Source: JAHBNG01 sp039028975
Lineage (GTDB): Bacteria > Chloroflexota > Anaerolineae > Caldilineales > Caldilineaceae
NCBI GenBank assembly: GCA_039028975.1
Contig: JBCCHB010000106.1
Location: 1 to 59,904 of the forward strand
Direction of reading: 5' to 3'
DNA: 59,904 nucleotides
Within the stretch, counting starts at the first letter, position 1. The number at the start of each line of letters is the position of its first letter. The position numbers and the translations under genes are program-made. Under the pieces are notes generated by a model. That model saw nothing but the letters and a program-made list of their open reading frames with translations. It searched no databases and was not told where the DNA came from. This document shows, in pieces, positions 53,581-59,904 of the stretch.

Positions 53581-54672
53581 ATGACGCAATCAAAAATTCA
53601 AGAAATGCGTGAAGAGATTGATGACCTCAATCTTGATCTCTTAAAGTTACTTAGTCGACGTGGAGAGATTGCTAAACGGATCGGTCAACTTCAGAGTGAA
53701 TTGGGGTCATCCCAGTATGATCCCAAGCGAGAGCTTGAGATGCTTCAATCGCTTACGGATGCCAACGAGGGGCCATTCGATGACGCAACCATTAAAGATC
53801 TCTTCAAAAACATTTTTCAGGCATCAATGGAGACAGGCAAAGCCTCTGAGAAGCCTAAATTCCTGATTAGCCGCGAAGGTCGTAAGGATACCGTCGTGAT
53901 GATTGGTGATGTTCCCGTTGGGCACGGGCATCCGCCAGTGATGATTGCTGGACCATGTGCCATTGAATCAAAAGAACAGGTTGAGGTCACGGCTGAGCGT
54001 GTAGCTAGCCGTGGCGTAAAGCTTTACCGAGGAGGGGCTTTCAAGCCACGCTCAAATCCATATAGCTTTCAAGGCTTGGGTGAAGAGGCCCTTATCTGGG
54101 CCAGGGAAGCATGTGACCGGTATGATTTGAAATTTGTGGCAGAAATCATGGACGCGCGAGATCTGCATCTATGCTTAGATTATGTAGATGTATTGCAGAT
54201 CGGTGCCCGCAACAGCCAAAATTTCACGCTTTTAAAGGCTGTAGGCCAAACAAAACGACCGGTTCTTCTCAAGCGAGCACTAGCGGGTACCATTGAAGAA
54301 TGGATTATGAGCGCTGAATATGTAATGAGTGAAGGAAACCCAAACGTAATGCTTTGCGAACGGGGTATCCGCACATACGAACAGTATACACGAAATACAC
54401 TAGATGTAAGCGCGATTGCCCTAGCCAAATTGGAGACTCATTTACCTGTTTTTGCTGATGCAACTCACTCTGGCGGCCGCCGGGATCTGCTCATTCCCCT
54501 CACGAAGGCAGGATTGGCAGCCGGGGCTGACGGGATTATGGTGGAGGTACATCCGAATCCTGCTGTAGCCCTTTCTGATCAGAAGCAACAGATGGATTTT
54601 GATACATTTGATACATACCTAGAAGCTGTTGGGTTTGATAAGGAGCTTAGCTCACTTGGTGTACCTGTCTAG
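53581..54672 (+). CDS. aroF: Bifunctional chorismate mutase / 3-deoxy-7-phosphoheptulonate synthase
   Basis: 363 residues. The N-terminal 85 residues are an AroQ-type chorismate mutase (MREEIDDLNLDLLKLLSRRG, IAKRIGQLQSE, with Arg and Glu at the usual positions). The rest is a class I beta DAHP synthase of the AroG/KDOPS-like type (MIAGPCAIESKEQ, YRGGAFKPRSNPYSFQG, LLKRALAGTIEEW, ATHSGGRRDLL, MVEVHPNPAVALSD). It makes DAHP from PEP and erythrose-4-phosphate, the first step of aromatic amino acid synthesis; the mutase domain usually serves as the allosteric sensor for prephenate or chorismate. AAAGGAG eight bases before the ATG. A hairpin just after the gene (54710-54745) may end transcription. 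The gene stands alone. Confidence 0.95.
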   Translation: MTQSKIQEMREEIDDLNLDLLKLLSRRGEIAKRIGQLQSELGSSQYDPKRELEMLQSLTDANEGPFDDATIKDLFKNIFQASMETGKASEKPKFLISREGRKDTVVMIGDVPVGHGHPPVMIAGPCAIESKEQVEVTAERVASRGVKLYRGGAFKPRSNPYSFQGLGEEALIWAREACDRYDLKFVAEIMDARDLHLCLDYVDVLQIGARNSQNFTLLKAVGQTKRPVLLKRALAGTIEEWIMSAEYVMSEGNPNVMLCERGIRTYEQYTRNTLDVSAIALAKLETHLPVFADATHSGGRRDLLIPLTKAGLAAGADGIMVEVHPNPAVALSDQKQQMDFDTFDTYLEAVGFDKELSSLGVPV

Positions 54673-55326
54673 GAGCGCTGCTCAAATAAAAGCCGAAAGC
54701 TGCTATGCCCGAAGCGCCCTCAAAAGTTGTTCTCGGGGCGCTTCGAGCATCCAGGGTTCGAGAGTAATAAACATTGCGCCCATAGAAACAAAGATGGCTC
54801 TTCTCAAAAGTAATGGTGAGACGAGCCAACAATTTATTGAAAGTGGTCATGAATAGACGTGCCGCTAACCGTAGTGGACGGTTTCCAAAAAGCTATGCTC
54901 CGCAGCGGGTCGTCAGAATTTAAGTTGTCCCATCTATCCCCCAAGTTATCCCCAGGTGTATGTAACCATAGCGGTATGTGTGACAATGTACTGATACAAC
55001 AAGATAGGTGGACCGCAGGAGACTTAACTCTGTACAGTAACCTACGTTACAGAACGTGGGTTGAGTGTCAGAAAATCGTTAGACAATATGTTTATATCTA
55101 TGATACACTGTTGCTCAATTAAGTAAATCTTCAGCAATTCGATCTGATTATTTTCTAAATGCAATGATTTACTGATTTGTTACGAACGATTATTCGATAT
55201 CATCAGCGCTGTTCGTAGATGGTTAAGGCATGAACATATTATCTGATCACAACCAATTTGGATTCGATTCAAACTTTACAATTAACGATTTAAGTAGAGC
55301 CAAGCGGTCCAAAAGTCAGATTCAGA
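54673..55326. other. Intergenic region with a hairpin, no gene seen
   Basis: CGAAGCGCCC (54710-54719) pairs with GGGCGCTTCG (54736-54745) just after the DAHP synthase gene and lacks a T-tract. Beyond it, an AT-rich region with TACAAT at 55278 leads up to an intrinsic terminator at 55327, so a small transcript is conceivable. No coding frame is convincing. Confidence 0.4.
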
Positions 55327-55368
55327 AGGAGGCGATAGTAAGCAATTGTGTTTACCGCCTCCTTTTTT
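55327..55368 (+). terminator. Intrinsic terminator upstream of pyrH
   Basis: AGGAGGCG (55327-55334) pairs with CGCCTCCT (55356-55363), with additional pairs inside, followed by six T. It lies 650 bp after the nearest plus-strand gene and 180 bp before pyrH, so it may end an unknown small RNA or attenuate pyrH. Confidence 0.75.
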
Positions 55369-55380
55369 ATTGGGGTGCGT

Positions 55381-55465
55381 TATACTGGGATTCGGCATAG
55401 ATAAGCAAAAAATAGCTTGTATTACCCGGGGTACACAATTCTCATCTTTGCCCAACCCCAGTATA
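55381..55465. repeat. Hairpin repeat family R4, 9-bp terminal inverted repeats
   Basis: 85 bp, beginning TATACTGGG and ending CCCAGTATA, perfect inverted ends. The interior does not resemble R1-R3, but the outer TATACT and AGTATA are shared. It lies 80 bp before pyrH. Confidence 0.7.
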
Positions 55466-55545
55466 TCAATTTCATGATCGGGTTCTGCAAGATCGGCTTG
55501 AGTGGCGGATGAAGAGTACTAATGTCTTAGGAGGGAATTTTATAT

Positions 55546-56322
55546 ATGCGTTATAACCGTGTGTTGGTTAAGTTGAGTGGTGCAGCCATTGCAGGGAATC
55601 GCGACTTTGGATTTGATCCAGATGCTTTGAATCATATTGCCGATGAGGTCTTAAGCTTACACAATCAAAGCGTTGAAGTAGCGGTTGTTGTCGGCGGTGG
55701 AAACATATTCCGCGGTGAACTTGGTCAACAATGGGGAATCGAACGAGCTGAGGCCGATAATATTGGTATGATTGCAACCGTGACCAATAGCCTCATGTTA
55801 CGAGGTGTCTTATCCGCTAAAAGCACTGTTGATGTACGGGTGATGACTGCCATTCCCATGACATCCGTTGCTGAGCCATTTATCCGGCTACGGGCAACCC
55901 GGCATTTAGAACTTGGGCGCATCATTGTCCTGGCAGCCGGTACCGGAAATCCCTATGTAACCACTGATTATCCTGCGGTCCAACGGTCTCTGGAAGTGCG
56001 TGCTGAAGCTATCCTGGCGGCAAAAAATGGCGTGGATGGTATCTACACAAGTGATCCTCGCCGGGATCCTACGGCCCAAAGATATCGTGCCGTGAATTAT
56101 GATACAGTCATCCGCAGGAATCTTCGAGCCATGGATCAATCCGCAGTACTGCTCGCCCGGGATCATGGACTGAATATTCATGTGTTCGACTTTGATCAAA
56201 AAGGCATGATGGAGCGCCTTTGTCAAGGAGAAGATGTGGGGACACTTATAGGTGATGTAGAAGATGAAGTAGTAGAAACCGTAACTACTGAAGCATACGT
56301 CAGTAGCGTTGCTCTTCGCTAG
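55546..56322 (+). CDS. pyrH: Uridylate kinase (UMP kinase)
   Basis: 258 residues, slightly longer than the usual 240. It phosphorylates UMP to UDP in the cytoplasm, is essential in most bacteria and belongs to the amino acid kinase fold. Motifs: RVLVKLSGAAI (Lys of the phosphate site), VAVVVGGGNIFRG, DNIGMIATVTNSLML, VLAAGTGNPYVTTDYPAVQR and KNGVDGIYTSDPR with KDP-like DPTAQRY. The last 20 residues (DVEDEVVETVTTEAYVSS) are an extra acidic tail. GGAGGG about eight bases before the ATG. The usual neighbours tsf and frr are absent. Confidence 0.96.
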   Translation: MRYNRVLVKLSGAAIAGNRDFGFDPDALNHIADEVLSLHNQSVEVAVVVGGGNIFRGELGQQWGIERAEADNIGMIATVTNSLMLRGVLSAKSTVDVRVMTAIPMTSVAEPFIRLRATRHLELGRIIVLAAGTGNPYVTTDYPAVQRSLEVRAEAILAAKNGVDGIYTSDPRRDPTAQRYRAVNYDTVIRRNLRAMDQSAVLLARDHGLNIHVFDFDQKGMMERLCQGEDVGTLIGDVEDEVVETVTTEAYVSSVALR

Positions 56323-56328
56323 TAAAAT

Positions 56329-56413
56329 TATAGTCAGATTCGTTTGAAAACCGCACTTTGATTACTCTGCTAGAGCTGCGGAAAAGTACGGTTTTCAATT
56401 CGAGCGCAGAATA
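56329..56413. repeat. Hairpin repeat family R1, copy 8
   Basis: Starts TATAGTCAGATTCG and ends GAGCGCAGAATA. Arms GTTTGAAAACCGCACTTT and AAAGTACGGTTTTCAAT pair with few mismatches. It begins 7 bp after the pyrH stop and could act as terminator for both pyrH and the convergent TPR gene. Confidence 0.7.
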
Positions 56414-56489
56414 GTGCGCTAGGTTAATTTTGTTCCGCCGCTGCACCTCGCTTTGATGGCAATAGATGACTCTTGCGCAGTACTACCCT

Positions 56490-58550
56490 CTACTCCAAAT
56501 CGACCAACATTGCTTCGTCGAATGGTTGTTTCCCGGCTACTAACTGAACCACCCACTCTTCAACCTGGGATCCATCATACTGAATATATCGACCTGGCTT
56601 TTTGCTGATCCAAGCCAAGTGTTGGTTGATATATGTCAGCGCCTCTTCAGTTTCTTCTGAGGCCGCAAGGACAATGCCATAATTCAGATATGTCAGATCG
56701 CCGATCTGGACATCTTTCGTTAATTCCATGGCCGATTCGCATGCGGTTTTGGCTTCTGCTAACTCATATTGCCTCAAATGAGCATAACATGCCAGCGTAT
56801 GCACGTCGCGCTGGTTATATTTTAACCTCAGGGCCTCATTCAAGTCAACCTCCCAGGAGGCGTACTGTTTGATTGCAATATGGGCCAAAGCTCGATTGTA
56901 GTAGTATTTTGCCTGGGGATCAAGGGCTAATGCCGCCGAGTAATCGTTGATGGCCCTCTGCAGATCCCCCTCTTCCTTTCTAGCCAGATAGGCGTTGCCA
57001 CGCATGGCATAAGCTGAAACATAATTCCGCTTTCTCCGTAATGCAAGGGAGAGAGCGTCGATAGCTAAGTTCAACTCGGCTGCTCTATCATTCTTGTTTA
57101 GCAGCCTGTGTCGAGCCATATGAGCCAGTCCTCGATTATATGGAAGTTCGGGGGGAGTGCTCTCAAGCTGCTCAGTTAGCTCAGAGGCCCGGACGTACGC
57201 TTGAATCGAGTCGCTGAAGTGTGCTATACCCTCTGTGTCAAGGCCAGCAAGATAGTTGACATGACCAAGGTAAAAGTAGAGGTTAAATCGCTGCTCTTCA
57301 GTTGGCACGTTTGAGGGTGAATCTTCAGAAGGTTCTAAGGCACGGTTAAAGGCTGTAATGGCCTCTGAGTATCTTTTTTCTGAACGGAAGAGAAGCCCCA
57401 ACGTTTCGAGCGCCAGCACCCGTAGCTCACTAGGTACATCAACGTTGATAAAGCTGGGTAATTCAGAGAATGATGTTGGTTCGGAAATATAATTTTCTTG
57501 AGCAATGAGGGTTGTAATATTTGCCTTAACCCGGCTGTCATCATATTCGCCCCAAATGACAACCGCAGCACCGCATTCGCCCATCAATACACGGGCCTGA
57601 TCCGCGCTAGTGATCTCTTGTCTGTAGCGTGCCACACGTAATGTGGTAAGCTTTCCGTCGGTTATTTCCATCTCCAGCGGTTCTAGAATACGGCCAGCAA
57701 TATTATGCTTTGTACTGCCGAAGGGGGTGAATTGTGCGGCAATTAGTAATTTCTCATCATCACTTTCTGGAGCACAAAAAGCGAGCGGTTTGGCCACCGC
57801 TGTGGGCGTTGGAGAGCTGGTGGGGGGAGATGGCGTTTGAGGCGTACCCGGTGGTTCTCTTGATGGAGAAGCAAGTCCGCCCAGCTTATCCACTGTCGTT
57901 GGCGTTGTAGTAAGGATGGAGCCATTCCAAGAGGGAAAAGTGAACAGACTGATGACCAAGATCAATAAAGCTACCCCGCCAACCCAGCCCCACCATTTCA
58001 TCTGCTTGTCTACTGATCTGCCCGGATATAACGGTGGAATGTTCTCGCTTGCAGTATGGATGGCTTTGTCAGGATCTGTAGAAGATAGAGGCAGCGTGAC
58101 GGTTACAGCGTTATCTGAATCCTCCGCAGGAATAGGCAACTTTGTATCAGGTTGCGTTACCTCTTCACCTGAATGGACGTCATCGTTGATAGGTTCATTG
58201 TTGACAGGTGCATTTGTGGTGTCATCATCTTCTGCCGAACTGTGTTCATGGGTGCCGGAATCAGAATCATCACCCATGACAACTTGCGCTGGCAGAGGGG
58301 TATCTGGTACTTCTGGAAGTATCTCTGGTGCGAACCCTGCGGCTAGCAGTAGCGTATCTTGCTCATCCGGCGTTAAGCGGATGGCCTTGGCAAGATCCAA
58401 TACCACTTCTCGCTTACGAGGGCTTTTGACCAATCCTTCTTTCCAACGAAAGATTGTCTGGCGACCCACACCAATTTTGCGAGCCAATTCAGTATCGGTA
58501 ATACCAATTCGCTCCATATAATAAGTGAGTAGTTCAGCAAATGTAGACAT
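56490..58550 (-). CDS. Transmembrane XRE-type regulator with TPR repeats
   Basis: 686 residues. The N-terminal Cro/C1-type helix-turn-helix covers about residues 1-70 (ERIGITDTELARKIGVGRQT, IFRWKEGLVKSPRKR). An acidic, Asp/Thr-rich linker leads to a membrane helix at about 188-210 (GWVGGVALLILVISLFTF). A Thr/Pro spacer follows, then an extracytoplasmic domain of about 130 residues (FCAPESDDEKLLIAAQF, AAVVIWGEYDD) and at least six TPR motifs to the end. It is probably a one-component regulator that binds DNA while anchored in the membrane, with TPRs outside for protein or peptide contact. The ATG is supported by the HTH start, with no clear ribosome site. It is divergent from a 43-codon gene, with a palindromic operator candidate between. 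Confidence 0.87.
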   Translation of the reverse strand: MSTFAELLTYYMERIGITDTELARKIGVGRQTIFRWKEGLVKSPRKREVVLDLAKAIRLTPDEQDTLLLAAGFAPEILPEVPDTPLPAQVVMGDDSDSGTHEHSSAEDDDTTNAPVNNEPINDDVHSGEEVTQPDTKLPIPAEDSDNAVTVTLPLSSTDPDKAIHTASENIPPLYPGRSVDKQMKWWGWVGGVALLILVISLFTFPSWNGSILTTTPTTVDKLGGLASPSREPPGTPQTPSPPTSSPTPTAVAKPLAFCAPESDDEKLLIAAQFTPFGSTKHNIAGRILEPLEMEITDGKLTTLRVARYRQEITSADQARVLMGECGAAVVIWGEYDDSRVKANITTLIAQENYISEPTSFSELPSFINVDVPSELRVLALETLGLLFRSEKRYSEAITAFNRALEPSEDSPSNVPTEEQRFNLYFYLGHVNYLAGLDTEGIAHFSDSIQAYVRASELTEQLESTPPELPYNRGLAHMARHRLLNKNDRAAELNLAIDALSLALRRKRNYVSAYAMRGNAYLARKEEGDLQRAINDYSAALALDPQAKYYYNRALAHIAIKQYASWEVDLNEALRLKYNQRDVHTLACYAHLRQYELAEAKTACESAMELTKDVQIGDLTYLNYGIVLAASEETEEALTYINQHLAWISKKPGRYIQYDGSQVEEWVVQLVAGKQPFDEAMLVDLE

Positions 58551-58579
58551 GAAATCGATTGTAGCAGAAAAACGACAAG

Positions 58580-58608
58580 TTGAACAGAGTATGATATACT
58601 CTTATACA
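58580..58608 (+). promoter_or_regulatory. Promoter with embedded palindromic operator, divergent region
   Basis: TTGAAC (58580-58585), a 17-base spacer, and TATACA (58603-58608). The spacer is exactly a 17-bp palindrome, AGAGTAT GAT ATACTCT (58586-58602), the size and position typical of Cro/C1-type operators. The XRE-TPR gene starts 30 bp to the left and a small gene starts 14 bp to the right. A start predicted from this -10 would leave a very short leader, so another -10 may be used. Confidence 0.5.
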
Positions 58609-58621
58609 AAGGAGACTGTTT

Positions 58622-58753
58622 ATGCGGTCGCCTACCGAAGAATATGCCGAAATTTGTGCTGCAATTATACGAAAACATATAGAATATTTAAAACGATTGA
58701 AAATTGATTTTGAGTCTGAACGAGACTTGAGAATCTTTGGCGATGTTTGGTAA
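58622..58753 (+). CDS. Small protein of 43 residues, function unknown
   Basis: ATG at 58622 with AAAGGAG (58608-58614) seven bases upstream, an ideal ribosome site. Stop TAA at 58751-58753. The product begins MRSPTEEYAEICAAIIRKHI and continues EYLKRLKIDFESERDLRIFG, so it is mostly helical and charged, with no membrane segment or signal. No family is recognised. It is transcribed away from the XRE-TPR regulator gene, with a palindrome in the shared 71-bp region, which suggests that the regulator controls it. It could be a small effector, an antitoxin-like partner or a leader peptide. Confidence 0.5.
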   Translation: MRSPTEEYAEICAAIIRKHIEYLKRLKIDFESERDLRIFGDVW

Positions 58754-59131
58754 GGGGTGGTAATTTTATAACTTACGCGTTGTGTCCTGGCTTATGCAAT
58801 GCGCTGGTTATTCTGGACCCACTCCTAATATATTAGGCTGAATAAATTTTCATCTTGAAACGTATGGAAATCGAGAGAACGGATTTTCCATAGTCGAATC
58901 GATCGGATGATTATCAATATCAGTTTACCATATACAGTACATGAAATAATGTTACCTTCAGAGCGTTGTAGGTCATATGGCTATCACTTGGTATAGATTT
59001 TTTGTTTGCAAATGTAGCAACTTAAAAGGTCGACCCCAACGTCTTGATGTTGAATTTTTGAGCTATCTGAATAGAAAGCCTTGCTCTATTTGATCTATAG
59101 GTACGTCTTTAGTATGTATCTGTGAAACGCA
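58754..59131. other. Intergenic region, no gene seen
   Basis: AT-rich stretch after the 43-codon gene. No coding frame, repeat of the R1-R4 families or terminator was recognised. Confidence 0.4.
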
Positions 59132-59281
59132 CTACTTGTGTGTGCAATAGGGTGTAGCTTCTTCAATACTTAGATCCTGTAAGAGAGTATGACTGTCTCT
59201 TTTTCGCGTCGCATACCTTTTCGCGTAGTGCATCGCAATCGAAGGTATATCTGGATCAACGAGTAACTGTCGCTTTATCAT
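59132..59281 (-). CDS. Doubtful 49-residue open frame, possibly the remains of a gene
   Basis: On the minus strand a frame from ATG at 59279-59281 to TAG at 59132-59134 encodes MIKRQLLVDPDIPSIAMHYA, KRYATRKRDSHTLLQDLSIE and a short tail. The ribosome site is weak (AAGAAG). The composition looks protein-like and the neighbouring upstream stretch (59285-59360) has similar character in other frames, so it may be a decayed gene. No family is recognised. Confidence 0.2.
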   Translation of the reverse strand: MIKRQLLVDPDIPSIAMHYAKRYATRKRDSHTLLQDLSIEEATPYCTHK

Positions 59282-59431
59282 CAACTTCTTAAGATACCTC
59301 GCTGGTGCTCATCTCAGGCCTCCCTTCTCGTTCAGCCTCCAAAGCACGGAGACAAGGTCGCGCAAATATACGTTATTTGCCATGTGCCATGTACCGAGCC
59401 AAATCAATTTGAATCGTTCAATAATCTATCT

Positions 59432-59549
59432 TATACCTATAAATGGCCAAATAAAGCTCTAGTCTCCGCACAGATGGGGCTGTCCTCCAGTTTCGGAATT
59501 CTCTGAAGTATTCGGGACAATAATCGGACAAAATTTTGGCGCAGTATAC
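59432..59549 (+). repeat. Hairpin repeat family R3, copy 3
   Basis: Starts TTATACCTATAAATGGCCAA, contains GATGGGGCTGTCCTCCAGTT and TTCGGAATT as in the copy at 42358, and ends TTTTGGCGCAGTATA. Confidence 0.7.
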
Positions 59550-59782
59550 AGACGCTTTGGGTGGGAGTCTGTTGATATATGTTGTTAGCAGTGCCCATAT
59601 TGACTTGGTACGTATAGAGCGTCTGTTTTCAATTTTAGACTATGCATATGTGCATTAGATAGAGACTGTCGGCTGAGCATATCGATGCCCAGCCTCTTAC
59701 TATAGAGAACAACCGTTTATGCTCTTTACTGGCTTCCCTATGAGTAAGGGACGTCGATTGCTCTTTCGTTGGTGAAGCCAAT

Positions 59783-59904
59783 ACTGCGGTCGTTTGGCAA
59801 AACGGAGCCGAAAATCAACTGCGGTCGTTTGGCAAAACGGAGCCGAAAATCAACTGCGGTCGTTTGGCAAAACGGAGCCGAAAATCAACTGCGGTCGTTT
59901 GGCA
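59783..59904. repeat. 35-bp tandem repeat array, continues past the window
   Basis: The unit starts ACTGCGGTCGTTTGGCAAAA and then CGGAGCCGAAAATCA. Starts at 59783, 59818, 59853 and 59888 give three full identical copies and 17 bases of a fourth. There are no spacers, so it is not CRISPR. The complementary strand (GCTCCGTTTTG, AACGACCGCAGT) resembles the two ends of family R1 joined together. Confidence 0.95.

Noticed and set aside
54945..54965. TTATCCCCA considered as a DnaA box / replication origin
   Set aside because: A single imperfect box with no cluster and no dnaA or dnaN nearby.
54859..55122. 87-codon frame after the DAHP synthase gene
   Set aside because: No ribosome site or recognisable sequence and an unlikely composition.
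59783..59904. Tandem array considered as a CRISPR
   Set aside because: Units follow each other with no spacers and there are no cas genes in the window.

Overview
The window looks like a chromosomal segment of a Chloroflexota bacterium, probably Anaerolineae or Caldilineae-like. This is an inference from gene architecture, not a database match. The supporting features are secreted proteins with Thr/Pro stalks and a short tail resembling YLP followed by hydrophobic residues, transmembrane regulators (LuxR-TM-Kelch and XRE-TM-TPR), a Ser/Thr kinase beside a vWA-FHA protein, an ILVBL-like ThDP enzyme, an ABC sugar uptake set without its own ATPase, and about 50 % GC by eye. No rRNA, tRNA, CRISPR array, intact insertion sequence or phage gene was recognised.

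Layout. 1-7.6 kb (+): the 3' part of a cadherin-like repeat surface protein, a transmembrane Ser/Thr kinase followed 9 bp later by a vWA-FHA membrane protein, and a secreted trypsin. 7.6-10.4 kb (-): a 3' fragment of a short-chain dehydrogenase, a PhyH-type dioxygenase, and an AAA-ATPase/PD-(D/E)XK protein. 10.7-15.3 kb (+): sugar ABC binding protein, permease, methionine aminopeptidase, second permease. 15.5-19.5 kb: MBL-fold hydrolase (-), fatty acid desaturase (+), ABC exporter (+). 19.5-20.3 kb: debris including a decayed RHS core. 20.3-25.2 kb (-): sigma factor, murQ, CoA-transferase III, sulfatase. 25.7-30.6 kb: GMC oxidoreductase (+) converging on a LysR regulator (-), a tiny PspC protein (+), a LuxR-Kelch regulator (-). 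30.7-34.4 kb (-): rsmA, lepA, an S51-like peptidase. 34.9-46.7 kb (+): two paralogous secreted serine proteases, a 1474-residue repeat protein whose C13/caspase-like domain has lost its catalytic His and Cys, and a gingipain-like C25 protease. 47.4-53.0 kb (-): YceI lipoprotein, ILVBL-like ThDP enzyme, acyl-CoA synthetase, DUF1444 protein. 53.6-58.8 kb: DAHP synthase with chorismate mutase, pyrH, XRE-TM-TPR regulator (-), and a divergent 43-codon gene. 58.8-59.9 kb: non-coding, ending in a 35-bp tandem array that runs off the edge.

Two themes stand out. First, the 34.9-46.7 kb block is a secreted protease island: two chymotrypsin-fold enzymes with a shared acidic propeptide, an apparently dead caspase/legumain-fold protein and an apparently live gingipain-fold enzyme. 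Second, at least 16 intergenic hairpin-forming elements of 70-180 bp, in four sequence families, share the same ends (TATACT at the left, AGTATA at the right). They behave like miniature transposable elements inserting at TA. One has cut a gene, one fills the gap between two operon genes and appears to supply the ribosome binding site of murQ, and two flank the PspC gene.
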